Positions 1 to 7,621 are shown, counted from the stretch's first letter. The stretch: DNA of 15,775 bases from an uncultured Desulfobulbaceae bacterium (GCA_945787305.1 CALZIH010000126.1:1-15775), one strand, 5' to 3'. A program made the numbers and translations. Notes: a model not told the origin generated them from the sequence alone.

Positions 1-117
1 TTTGGGAAAAACCACCAGCGACTCTTTCGCCATAACAACACGACATTATACATATTATTACAAACCGCAACCAATATCACCCCACCCGTGCTCACTGTTG
101 CATGCAAACCATAAATC

Positions 118-146
118 TTGCAACTTTTGGATACCCAAGGTATAAA
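118..146 (+). promoter_or_regulatory. Sigma-70-type promoter for the M23 peptidase-bactofilin pair
   Basis: A -35 element TTGCAA (118-123) and a -10 element TATAAA (141-146) are separated by exactly 17 bp. Transcription would start near 153, giving a leader of about 63 nt before the ATG at 216. Just upstream is a perfect 10-bp palindrome, TTGCATGCAA (98-107), which could be an operator or chance. The promoter call rests on consensus match and position only. Confidence 0.55.
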
Positions 147-215
147 TGCGCCACAAGTGCAAACAGCAACACATAACGCAATCTCTCTTAACAACTCTTA
201 TTTCACAAATACGTT

Positions 216-1169
216 ATGAATGAGAATACATTCCATATCATCATCACCGGTGAGTCCGGTTGCGGGCGTACGCTGCTGGTGAAGAAAAAAAGTCTGCGCA
301 CAGTATTGGTGTCTGCTGTACTGCTGATACTTCTGCTTTGTATCGGAACCGTCGCGGGACTGCATCAGCGGAAGGATCTTCTTGCCCTTGAGCAACAGAT
401 CGCAAGCCTCACCCTCTCCATTGACGGTGAAGGAACCGACGCAGTGAGCCAACTCTCAAACGCATTGACTGAAGCCAGGAACGAACTCACCAGAGTAGAA
501 CTTGAAAAAATCCAGCTAGCCAAAAGATACGAAGAAGAAGTTGACCAGCTCAAACAAAATCAAACCGAGCTGTTTGAAGGCAGTATCAGTCGCCTCGACG
601 AACGAAGCAAGATCATCAAAACGATGATGGATCAGATCGGTGTCAAGATCGAAGTCGAAGAGGACCCCAACCACAGCGGCGGCCTTTATGTTGATCCTGA
701 TTCCATGCTGTCGGATAAGCTGATTGACAAAACAGACCGTTACCTTGAACTGGTAAAAAAACTTCCCTTGGGTCGCCCCATCAATACAAAAATCAGCTCA
801 AGATACGGACGCCGCTCAGACCCCCTCAACCATAAAAAAGCTTTTCATTTCGGTGTTGATTTCAAGGGCCGCACCGGTGACAAGGTCGCGGCAACCGGCG
901 ATGCGGTTGTCAAGGTGTCGTCTTACAACAAAGGAATGGGTAAATATGTCATTTTAAAACATGTCAACGGTTATGAAACACTGTATGCTCATATGAGCAA
1001 GCGGCTGGTCAAACGTGGCCAAAAAGTAACCCGTGGTCAGGCTATCGGCTTGGTCGGCAATACAGGTCGCAGTACCGGTTCCCACCTGCACTATGAAGTG
1101 CATTACCGAAACAAAACTGTTAACCCCATGAAATTCATGCAGGTTTCCAAACTTCTTTCCAGCAAATAA
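216..1169 (+). CDS. Membrane-anchored M23 family metallopeptidase (murein endopeptidase)
   Basis: This 317-residue protein has a short cytoplasmic N-terminus, one membrane segment at about residues 28-49, a charged coiled-coil-like stretch at about 53-135, and a C-terminal M23/LytM domain at about 190-310. The zinc site is intact: HFGVD (H211, D215) and HLH (H290, H292), with a further conserved His in YAHM (H259). Such enzymes cut peptide cross-links in peptidoglycan, and the domain should face the periplasm. The ATG at 216 lacks a clear Shine-Dalgarno sequence, but it places the membrane segment properly. The bactofilin gene follows after 18 bp, an arrangement known from other bacteria where bactofilin localises an M23 peptidase to shape the wall. 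Family assignment is firm; the exact bond cut and partner are inferred. Confidence 0.93.
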   Translation: MNENTFHIIITGESGCGRTLLVKKKSLRTVLVSAVLLILLLCIGTVAGLHQRKDLLALEQQIASLTLSIDGEGTDAVSQLSNALTEARNELTRVELEKIQLAKRYEEEVDQLKQNQTELFEGSISRLDERSKIIKTMMDQIGVKIEVEEDPNHSGGLYVDPDSMLSDKLIDKTDRYLELVKKLPLGRPINTKISSRYGRRSDPLNHKKAFHFGVDFKGRTGDKVAATGDAVVKVSSYNKGMGKYVILKHVNGYETLYAHMSKRLVKRGQKVTRGQAIGLVGNTGRSTGSHLHYEVHYRNKTVNPMKFMQVSKLLSSK

Positions 1170-1187
1170 AAGATATCTAGTAGAGTT

Positions 1188-1640
1188 ATGGCTATTTTCA
1201 ACAAAAAGGACGAGCTTGAGCAGGAGGCCAGTAGAGTTTCAAAAGAGGCTATTTCCTGTATTATCTCCGAGGAAATGCATATTACCGGGGAGATACGATT
1301 CAAAGGGAAGGCACGCATCGACGGGACCGTCGAGGGAAATGTTCATGGAGAATATCTGGTTCTCAGTGAAAGCGGTCGGATCAACGGCGATCTGCAGCTT
1401 GGCGCCCTGATATGTCACGGGGCCATCAAGGGAACCGTCACATCCAAACTGGTAACCGCCCACAGTACGGCGGCCATCCAGGGTAAACTGACAGCAGGAA
1501 GCCTGACTGTGGAGCCCGGAGCTATCCTGGAAGGCGAGATCCAAGCCTCTAACAAACAAAAAGAACTCAACAACCGATTCCAGCCGGCAACAGCGACATT
1601 GGCAAAGGAACAGACAAAAGAAAAAGTAACGGACAAGTGA
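1188..1640 (+). CDS. Bactofilin (polymer-forming cytoskeletal protein)
   Basis: This 150-residue protein has the bactofilin (formerly DUF583) core at about residues 24-119, with repeating Gly-rich beta-helix turns such as ITGEIRFKGKARIDGTVEGN and AIQGKLTAGSLTVEPGAILEGEI. Short charged, probably disordered tails flank it on both sides (1-22 and 120-150), as is usual. Bactofilins polymerise without nucleotide into filaments at the inner membrane and act as scaffolds for wall enzymes. It lies 18 bp downstream of the M23 peptidase, so the two are probably co-transcribed and work together. It ends 12 bp before the 3' end of the convergent mnmE gene, and I see no strong terminator in that gap. Confidence 0.95.
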   Translation: MAIFNKKDELEQEASRVSKEAISCIISEEMHITGEIRFKGKARIDGTVEGNVHGEYLVLSESGRINGDLQLGALICHGAIKGTVTSKLVTAHSTAAIQGKLTAGSLTVEPGAILEGEIQASNKQKELNNRFQPATATLAKEQTKEKVTDK

Positions 1641-1652
1641 GCCGGTAATTCG

Positions 1653-3041
1653 TTACTTACCGATACAAAATTCAGAAAAAATCTTATCGAGCACATCGTC
1701 AGGCGTTGTTAAGCCAACGATATCACTCAAGCTCTCTAAAGCCACCTGCAGGTCAACAGCCAACAGATCCGCAGGTGCCTGCTCCGTAAATGCAACTTGC
1801 AGGCGTTTACAGGCGGCAAGCGCAGCATTAAGTATTGCCTTATGGCGTACATTAGGTGCACAGGAAAGCTGCTCCTGTAACCCCTCACGAACGGCAACCT
1901 TATTATAAATCTCCTCCTGCAGGAGATCTAACCCATCTCTTTTGCGGGCCGATATGGGCACAGGAACCAAGGGATCAAACACCTCTGCCAGCCGGGCCAG
2001 ATCTTCAGAATCAACCAAGTCTATCTTGTTGAAAACAACAAGGTGACTCTGCCCTTTAACAGATTCGTACAGCGCCAGGTCCTGCTCCGTCACCCCCACA
2101 GAAGCATCAATAAGGAAAAGAACAAGATCGGCCTCCGCCAATTTCTTCCTGGCTCGTTCAATACCCAATTCTTCCACCAGGTCATCATGGGCTCGAATGC
2201 CTGCGGTGTCAACAAGATGAACAGGAACACCATGAATGGAAATCATCTCCTCAATGGTGTCGCGGGTCGTGCCGGGAACACTTGTGACCAAGGCCCGATC
2301 CTCCTGTAGCAATCCGTTCAAAAGGCTGGACTTCCCGACATTGGGCCGACCGGCAATGACCACATGCACGCCTTCCCGTATTATCCGCCCTTGGTCGGCA
2401 AGGCTGAGCAACTGCTGAATCGGCCCAACAACCTGTTGCTCCAACTGGACGACCAATTGACGGCTATCAAGAATTTCAACATCATCATCGGGGAAATCGA
2501 TGGCCACTTCGATCACGGCGAGGATTTCGACCATGGCATCGCGAATGGACTCTATTCGACCAAGGAGTTCTCCTTGCATCTGTTGAACGGCAAGGCGTAC
2601 ACCGCCATCCGTTCTTGCCTCGAGAAGGTCAATAACCGCTTCAGCTTTGGTGAGATCTATACGCCCGCCGAGAAAGGCGCGTTTGGTAAATTCACCGGGC
2701 TCGGCTGCGCGGGCTCCGGCGGCAAACACTTCCGCCAAAAGCGATTGGAGGACAAGCCATGAGCCATGACTGTGCAATTCGACCACATCCTCACGGGTAT
2801 ACGTTGCAGGGCCGCGCATGAATACGGCCAGGACTTCATCAAGCACCCGCCCGGACCTCGTCTGAACGGTCCCGTAATACAGCTTGTGACTTTGAAAGGT
2901 TTTATGCTCGCCGTGGGGATGAAAAAGTTGCTGCATGAGGGGGAGCGCCCCTGGCCCGGATATGCGTATTATCCCAATACCGCCTATGCCAGGGGGAGTT
3001 GCAACCGCAGCAATGGTATCAGTTCTCTGAGGACCGGCCAC
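1653..3041 (-). CDS. mnmE: tRNA modification GTPase MnmE (TrmE)
   Basis: MnmE binds GTP and 5,10-methylene-tetrahydrofolate and, with MnmG, adds (carboxymethyl)aminomethyl groups to C5 of wobble U34 in tRNAs. From the GTG at 3041 it is 462 residues, the normal family length. Visible parts are the N-terminal folate-binding domain beginning TDTIAAVATPPG, a helical domain, and the inserted G domain: P-loop GRPNVGKSS (231-239), TTRD (258-261), DTAG (278-281), NKID (338-341). It ends with the catalytic CIGK (Cys459). The reading frame stays open to another GTG at 3125 (490 residues), but that start has no Shine-Dalgarno and the extra 28 residues lie over the jag R3H coding region. The 3041 GTG has GAAAAGG 8 nt upstream and overlaps jag by 23 bp. 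This is the last gene of the rpmH operon; its partner mnmG is at 10632. Confidence 0.95.
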   Translation of the reverse strand: MAGPQRTDTIAAVATPPGIGGIGIIRISGPGALPLMQQLFHPHGEHKTFQSHKLYYGTVQTRSGRVLDEVLAVFMRGPATYTREDVVELHSHGSWLVLQSLLAEVFAAGARAAEPGEFTKRAFLGGRIDLTKAEAVIDLLEARTDGGVRLAVQQMQGELLGRIESIRDAMVEILAVIEVAIDFPDDDVEILDSRQLVVQLEQQVVGPIQQLLSLADQGRIIREGVHVVIAGRPNVGKSSLLNGLLQEDRALVTSVPGTTRDTIEEMISIHGVPVHLVDTAGIRAHDDLVEELGIERARKKLAEADLVLFLIDASVGVTEQDLALYESVKGQSHLVVFNKIDLVDSEDLARLAEVFDPLVPVPISARKRDGLDLLQEEIYNKVAVREGLQEQLSCAPNVRHKAILNAALAACKRLQVAFTEQAPADLLAVDLQVALESLSDIVGLTTPDDVLDKIFSEFCIGK

Positions 3042-3951
3042 CTTGACGACCTTTTCGTTTACGGGAAGGTGATTTTTGTCCTTTTCCCGGTTTATAGATG
3101 AGAACTTTTTTAAATAACCCTTCACCGACAGAGCGACTGCGAATTGACTTATCCTCCTGGAGAATCATGTGCACTACCCGGCGTTCAGCAGGGTTCAAAG
3201 CGGGTATTGCCTGGGTTTTACCGTTTTCCTTCACCTCTTTGGCCAACTGTAGGGCACGTTCTTTCAGTTCCTCGGTTCGTCGCTGTCGAAAATCACCGGC
3301 ATCGAGGGCAAGCATCATCCGGTCAGGCAGCCGTCTGCTCATCATCTTTCGCAGCAGGTATTGCAGACTGTCCAAGGTCCTCCCATCACTGCCGATAAGG
3401 GCTTCCTCGTGCTCACCGGTCAAATGACAATGAAGGGTAGAATCTTCCACAGACAAGGCAACCTGAGATGGATAACCCATGAGTTCAAGTACTTTAATTA
3501 CATCCTGCTGTATCTGGGCGAGAACTTCTTCAGAAGGGGGTTCAACGGGCTCAGGGGCTGCGGGTTTGCGCTTCTGTTCCTTTGCGACCTTCTTGTCTGG
3601 TTCTTTCCCTTTCCCCTGTTCTTCCTCAACAGATGCAGCCTGTTCATCCTTGCCTTGAACCTTGACATCGTCCTTTTTCGTTTTCGCAGCGGAAGATACG
3701 TCTTCCTTTTCACTCTCTACCTGCTCTTCCTGGACAGGTTTTTGCCGGGCGCTCTTTTTCCGAGAATCAGCTTCTTCTTTTTTCTTCTGGACCCGAATAT
3801 GCGCCTTCTTCTTGCAAAGACCAAAGATTCCCGCTGATCCTGTTTCCAGCACCTCGATATCAAGTTCTTCCTGGGAAACCCCAAATTCCCGGCAGGCCTC
3901 CTCGATGATGGCTGTTACCTCTTTTCCGTAAAAGTCTTTTCCTTTTGCCAT
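3019..3951 (-). CDS. jag: Jag/KhpB family RNA-binding protein (Jag_N-KH-R3H)
   Basis: This 310-residue protein has three parts: a Jag_N domain at 1-55 (GSAGIFGLCKKKAHIRV is typical), a very charged, low-complexity Lys/Glu linker at about 56-140, and C-terminal KH and R3H domains. The KH loop is LIGSDGRTLD (G187-G190), and the R3H signature is ERRVVH (R257, H261). A basic tail ends the protein. The family is RNA-binding, commonly sits beside yidC, and in Gram-positives affects cell division and elongation; its role in this lineage is not established. It starts 27 bp after yidC and overlaps mnmE. TAGGAT lies about 10 nt before the ATG. The KH loop is GSDG, whereas a basic residue is common at this place. 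Confidence 0.92.
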   Translation of the reverse strand: MAKGKDFYGKEVTAIIEEACREFGVSQEELDIEVLETGSAGIFGLCKKKAHIRVQKKKEEADSRKKSARQKPVQEEQVESEKEDVSSAAKTKKDDVKVQGKDEQAASVEEEQGKGKEPDKKVAKEQKRKPAAPEPVEPPSEEVLAQIQQDVIKVLELMGYPSQVALSVEDSTLHCHLTGEHEEALIGSDGRTLDSLQYLLRKMMSRRLPDRMMLALDAGDFRQRRTEELKERALQLAKEVKENGKTQAIPALNPAERRVVHMILQEDKSIRSRSVGEGLFKKVLIYKPGKGQKSPSRKRKGRQGGRSSEN

Positions 3952-3978
3952 AAAAAAATAATCCTATTGATTAATGAC

Positions 3979-5640
3979 CTATGCCTTAACCTGCCTGTTG
4001 ATAAGCTGCTGCTGGAGGATGGAAAGCAGGTTGTTGACGAACCAGTACAAAACCAGTCCGGAAGCAAAATTGATAAACATAAAAGTGAAAATAATCGGCA
4101 AGAACTGCATAATCTTCGCCTGGGTTGGATCAGCCGTCGTCGGCGTCATCTTCTGCTGCAGATACATGGAGGCGCCCATCAGCAATGTTAACACCGGGAT
4201 ACCATGAATGTAGGGGATATCAAAACCGATCATCAATCGATCCGGTGCAGAAAGATCGTTTATCCATAGCATAAACGGCGCATGCCGAAGCTCAATGGCC
4301 GACATTAGTACCTTATACAGGGCGAAGAAAAAAGGAATCTGGATGAACATCGGCAGGCAGCCGCCGATCGGATTAACCTTGTATGTCTTATACATGGCCA
4401 TCATTTCCTGGTTCATCTTTGTCGGATCGTCCTTAAACTTCTCCTTCAGCTTGGCAACCTTGGGTTGCAGCTTCTGCATATTTTTCATCGACTTCATTCC
4501 CTTCTGGGTAATCGGCCAGAAGGCGAGCTTGATCAAAATGGTCACCAGGATGATGGCAATACCGTAATTATGAACATAAGCATTGAAAAAATTCAACAAC
4601 CACAACATGGGTTTGGCCAGAACATCAAACCAGCCAAAGTTAATAGCCTTGCCAAGATCATAATTCACCGTACTGAGGATCGTCAGTTTCTTTGGCCCAA
4701 AATACATTTTATAGCCGTACGTCGCCGTCGCTTCAGGTGCAAGCGATACAACACCTTCGGAAACTACGGAGCGTACCATGCTTTCAGAGCCGCCGATGGT
4801 CACCATGTGGGCTCCCTCTGCCAAGGGAATTACGGCTTTGATAAAATAATTGTCCATATAGCCGGTCCAACTGACATTTCCCTGGAGAACCTGCGGACCG
4901 TCTGCGAGTTTTTTGGTTTTTATTTCTACAAGATTTTCATCAACAAAGGCTGCCGGGCCGCTAAACAGGTAGAGGCTGGTGGAACTTTCATGGGAAAAGG
5001 GTTTGTTATTCATGCTTAAAGCGGGAGAGATCTGTACAGGTCCGGTCCCCGAATTCCTCACCTCATAGGTAAGATCTATGACATAGCTGTCTGCATGAAA
5101 GACCAGGGTCTTCGTCAAGGTGAGCCCACCGGCCAATGTTGCCGTCATGGTCAGACTCTCCTTGTCACTCCCGCCAGTCAGGCTGATCTTGTCCCGCTCT
5201 GCCTGATAAATCGGCAGCGTCGTCTCTGCTCCATTATCCAATGAAAACACGATAGGGCGCTCGCTTAAGCCCACCTCTTTCACCAGCTCCATATCTCCGG
5301 ATTGATCTGATTTTTCCGTCCGGAACTTTTTCAGGATAAAACGTTTAACCCCCCCACCCTGCTCATTGATAACCGCCTGATACAACGGTGTGTCAATGGT
5401 TATGTCACGGGCCTCGGGATCAACAGGAAGGGATGGAGCAGTGACTGGGGGTGCCTGTGCAATAACCGGGGCCGGCAACTGCTGTTTCTGCTGTGGAGCC
5501 GGACTCCCATTCTGGGCCTGGTGTTCTGCATGTCCTGCATTGTTTTGCGTTGGCGGCAAGGGCTTGACAAAGAAATACTGATAGCCAAGCAGAATGATAA
5601 AGGAGAGGACAATCGCCAGAAAGGCTCTATATAAATCCAT
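3979..5640 (-). CDS. yidC: Membrane protein insertase YidC
   Basis: YidC inserts and folds proteins in the inner membrane, alone or with SecYEG. This 553-residue protein has the Gram-negative layout: a first membrane segment at 6-25, a Pro/Gln-rich linker at about 27-75, a large periplasmic beta domain at about 78-330, and the conserved five-segment insertase core from about 345 on. Strongly conserved pieces include KVNPIGGCLPMFIQIPFFFALY (only part quoted: residues 421-442) and the last helix SGLVLYWFVNNLLS. The core position usually held by Arg is Lys371 (ILIKLAFWPIT). The ATG at 5640 has AGGAAA upstream. It follows yidD by 104 bp and precedes jag by 27 bp. Confidence 0.97.
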   Translation of the reverse strand: MDLYRAFLAIVLSFIILLGYQYFFVKPLPPTQNNAGHAEHQAQNGSPAPQQKQQLPAPVIAQAPPVTAPSLPVDPEARDITIDTPLYQAVINEQGGGVKRFILKKFRTEKSDQSGDMELVKEVGLSERPIVFSLDNGAETTLPIYQAERDKISLTGGSDKESLTMTATLAGGLTLTKTLVFHADSYVIDLTYEVRNSGTGPVQISPALSMNNKPFSHESSTSLYLFSGPAAFVDENLVEIKTKKLADGPQVLQGNVSWTGYMDNYFIKAVIPLAEGAHMVTIGGSESMVRSVVSEGVVSLAPEATATYGYKMYFGPKKLTILSTVNYDLGKAINFGWFDVLAKPMLWLLNFFNAYVHNYGIAIILVTILIKLAFWPITQKGMKSMKNMQKLQPKVAKLKEKFKDDPTKMNQEMMAMYKTYKVNPIGGCLPMFIQIPFFFALYKVLMSAIELRHAPFMLWINDLSAPDRLMIGFDIPYIHGIPVLTLLMGASMYLQQKMTPTTADPTQAKIMQFLPIIFTFMFINFASGLVLYWFVNNLLSILQQQLINRQVKA

Positions 5641-5744
5641 GAATTCTTTTTCCTGTATATAAATACATACCCTGTCGAACCTTCAAGAAAACAGGCCTCC
5701 GGGGTACGCATAAAAAGTCAAATAGGTTTGTACCCATAACCGGC

Positions 5745-6020
5745 TTATTTTACCGGATCATAGCCACCGCGGGCAAAAGGATGGCAACGCAGTATTCGCC
5801 ATAGGGCCAGGACAACTCCTCGAAGTGGACCATACCGGGTAACGGCCTCAACAGTATATTGAGAACAGGTTGGAGTATATCGGCAGGTAGGCGGTAAGAG
5901 AGGAGAAATGAAATATTGATAGCCGCGAACAAGATAGATAACCAGGAGGGACAAGAAGTTACGACATCCTCCGAACTCCTTCCAGGTCGGCAAGACCTTA
6001 CTCCTACAGTCAAGACACAT
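5745..6020 (-). CDS. yidD: Membrane protein insertion efficiency factor YidD
   Basis: A small 91-residue protein with the YidD signature: RGYQYFISPLLPPTCRYTPT (32-51), then CSQY, and RCHPFARGGYDPV near the end. Conserved Cys are C46, C52 and C79. YidD is a membrane-associated helper found between rnpA and yidC and is thought to aid YidC-dependent insertion. The ATG at 6020 shares one base with the rnpA stop (TGATG), pointing to translational coupling. It gives about 13 more residues than many relatives, including a C-x2-C near the start (C2, C5). A TTG at residue 23, 12 nt after GGAGGA, is a weaker alternative start. Confidence 0.93.
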   Translation of the reverse strand: MCLDCRSKVLPTWKEFGGCRNFLSLLVIYLVRGYQYFISPLLPPTCRYTPTCSQYTVEAVTRYGPLRGVVLALWRILRCHPFARGGYDPVK

Positions 6021-6376
6021 CAGCCGACCTGCTCAAACTTCTGCATCAGACCGGTTATAGCAGCCAGGATATCAGCTGGTGAGCGCAGAGAAAATCCAGG
6101 GCGTACCGTCAAGACTATATCCTTCCTGTCTGGAAAGACCTCCCGGTGCAACCGGAAAGCCTCACGGATAATACGCTTGATCCTGTTTCGATCTACCGCC
6201 CTGCCGGTCTTCTTCTGCACACTGATACCCAGCCGGTTATACTCCATTGCGTTGGCAGCAAAAATCAGGGAAAATCCTTTCCCGTGCAACCTCCTTCCCT
6301 GGCGATACACGCGATCAAACTCCCCCTTTTTTCGCAAAAGGCATGCCTTGGGAAGTGTAAATCGCTTCATCACCAT
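6020..6376 (-). CDS. rnpA: Ribonuclease P protein component
   Basis: RnpA is the basic protein subunit that helps RNase P RNA cut 5' leaders from pre-tRNAs. This 118-residue protein carries the family signature RNRIKRIIREAFR (63-75) and the usual N-terminal LRKKGEFDRVYRQG and GISVQKKTGRAV. I chose the ATG at 6376 because it overlaps the rpmH TGA by one base (TGATG), just as yidD overlaps rnpA. An ATG at 6370 (starting MKRFTL, 116 residues) is also possible, and a TTG at 6379 is unlikely. There is no strong independent Shine-Dalgarno, consistent with coupled translation from rpmH. Confidence 0.95.
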   Translation of the reverse strand: MVMKRFTLPKACLLRKKGEFDRVYRQGRRLHGKGFSLIFAANAMEYNRLGISVQKKTGRAVDRNRIKRIIREAFRLHREVFPDRKDIVLTVRPGFSLRSPADILAAITGLMQKFEQVG

Positions 6377-6513
6377 CAAGCGGATAACTGTTTCCGCCCT
6401 CTGGCCCGGCGCCGCTTGATCAGGGCCTGACCGGCCCGGGTTCGCATACGCACTCGAAAGCCATGGGTTCGTTTACGCTTAATATTACTGGGCTGAAATG
6501 TTCTCTTACTCAT
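6376..6513 (-). CDS. rpmH: Large ribosomal subunit protein bL34
   Basis: A 45-residue, highly basic protein beginning MSKRTFQPSNIKRKRTHGFR and continuing VRMRTRAGQALIKRRRARGR with tail KQLSA, which is unmistakably L34. It is too short for most open-reading-frame cutoffs. AAAAGGA lies about 8 nt before the ATG. It is the first gene of the rnpA-yidD-yidC-jag-mnmE operon, and a good promoter lies about 190 nt upstream (6701-6730, minus strand). dnaA, which neighbours rpmH in many bacteria, is not here: a methyltransferase gene faces away instead. Confidence 0.97.
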   Translation of the reverse strand: MSKRTFQPSNIKRKRTHGFRVRMRTRAGQALIKRRRARGRKQLSA

Positions 6514-6679
6514 GATATTTTCCTTTTACTCTGTTCATTCGACTGCTATCTCGACATCCAGCTCTTTCTCGATGATTTACCGATAAAAAACGTTCCTATC
6601 GCCAGCTGCGTTTAGACAACACGACTGCAGGGACGCCAGGACCATTTCGGAGGCTCGATACCATGGACAGCTTTTACCA

Positions 6680-6708
6680 TTTACATTACCAAAATTTAGT
6701 ATTTTAAT
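6680..6708 (+). promoter_or_regulatory. Sigma-70-type promoter for the methyltransferase-trkA unit
   Basis: On the plus strand, TTTACA (6680-6685) and TTTAAT (6703-6708) are 17 bp apart, matching 10 of 12 consensus bases. Transcription would start near 6715, about 58 nt before the ATG at 6773. The region is AT-rich, so chance matches are possible, but spacing and position both fit. Confidence 0.5.
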
Positions 6709-6730
6709 CACAGCAACCCCACTCTGTCAA
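6701..6730 (-). promoter_or_regulatory. Sigma-70-type promoter for the rpmH operon
   Basis: On the minus strand, a perfect -35 TTGACA (6730-6725) is followed after 18 bp by TAAAAT (6706-6701), 11 of 12 consensus bases. Transcription would begin near 6694, leaving a leader of about 180 nt before rpmH. Its -10 overlaps the -10 of the opposite promoter at 6680-6708. Confidence 0.6.
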
Positions 6731-6772
6731 ATTATTTAAGCCAAAATACAGTAATTATCCCATATACACCTC

Positions 6773-7588
6773 ATGGATATCACAACCCTCGACTGGAACC
6801 TGTTATGGCAACAGGCAAAAAACAAAAAAACATGGGCCTCAAAAAAGGCACACGACTGGGACAAAAAGGCGGCCTCCTTTGCTAAACGAACCTCCACCTC
6901 CATTTACACCGACAAATTCCTGGAACTGCTTAAACCGCAAGAACAGTGGTCTATACTCGACGCCGGTTGCGGCCCCGGCACCCTGGCCTTACCGCTTGCG
7001 ACCATGGTCCGCCGAGTGACGGCGTTTGATTTTTCAAAAAATATGCTGAATATACTGCAGCAGCGAGCAACAGAGGATGGATTAAACAACATCACGACCC
7101 GTCACACGTCCTGGGAAGATGACTGGCGCCACTCACAAATTCCTTGCCATGATGTGGCCATCGCCTCTCGTTCACTTGCCGTCAAGGATCTGCGGGCAGC
7201 TCTTGCTAAACTCACCGCCCACGCTCGGGAAAGGGTTATCATCACCGACCGGGTCAAACACGGCCCTTTTGACCCCGAAGCCTTCGCTGCACTAGGTCGG
7301 CCCCTGAACACCGGGCCCGATTACATCTATACGATTAACCTGCTGTATCAAATGGGCTACCTACCCTCAATTGACTATATTCGCCTTGAGGAAACACTTG
7401 ATTTTTCGTCCTTTGCAGATGCCATGTCCGGCTATACCTGGATGTTCAACAATCTCCAGGCCGATGAGGAAAAGCGCTTGAAAAAATATCTCCATTCTAT
7501 TACCACCACCGCAGAAGACGGAACGGTGTCTGTACATCGCCGGCATGTGCCCACCTGGGCCTATATTTCCTGGCACCCCGCACGGTAA
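6773..7588 (+). CDS. Class I SAM-dependent methyltransferase, substrate unknown
   Basis: This 271-residue protein has a Rossmann-fold methyltransferase core. Motif I is ILDAGCGPGTLALPLA (61-76), the acidic motif II is VTAFDFSKNML (82-92, D86 likely binding the ribose), and DVAIASRSL (127-135) is the motif IV region. The N-terminus is rich in Trp and Lys, and the C-terminal third (about 185-271) is not a part I recognise; it probably forms a substrate cap. No membrane segment or signal peptide is visible, so it should be cytosolic. The ATG has no clear Shine-Dalgarno. trkA starts 33 bp downstream on the same strand, so they may share a transcript. The broad class is sure; the substrate (small molecule, protein or RNA) cannot be told from sequence. 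Confidence 0.85.
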   Translation: MDITTLDWNLLWQQAKNKKTWASKKAHDWDKKAASFAKRTSTSIYTDKFLELLKPQEQWSILDAGCGPGTLALPLATMVRRVTAFDFSKNMLNILQQRATEDGLNNITTRHTSWEDDWRHSQIPCHDVAIASRSLAVKDLRAALAKLTAHARERVIITDRVKHGPFDPEAFAALGRPLNTGPDYIYTINLLYQMGYLPSIDYIRLEETLDFSSFADAMSGYTWMFNNLQADEEKRLKKYLHSITTTAEDGTVSVHRRHVPTWAYISWHPAR

Positions 7589-7621
7589 CAAGCAACCGAA
7601 AACCACTGGCAACGCAACACC

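Noticed and set aside
249..272. P-loop-like GESGCGRT at residues 12-19 of the M23 peptidase
   Set aside because: It lies in a 27-residue cytoplasmic tail with no room for a nucleotide-binding fold, and it has Arg where the P-loop Lys should be.
1643..1662. Inverted repeat CGGTAA/TTACCG over the mnmE stop as a terminator
   Set aside because: The stem is only 6 bp with an 8-nt loop, and no T-run follows on either strand.
3361..3837. Plus-strand frame with Phe/Leu-rich, membrane-like translation opposite jag
   Set aside because: The apparent hydrophobicity is the mirror of the Lys/Glu-rich jag linker (AAA/GAA read backwards gives TTT/TTC), not a real membrane protein.
4465..5019. Long plus-strand open frame opposite yidC
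   Set aside because: It lies wholly antisense to a clearly conserved gene, resembles no known protein, and has no ribosome site; it is a shadow frame.
6514..6772. Replication origin next to rpmH
   Set aside because: I found no cluster of DnaA boxes (TTATCCACA-like) and no dnaA or parAB; promoters explain the AT-rich stretch.
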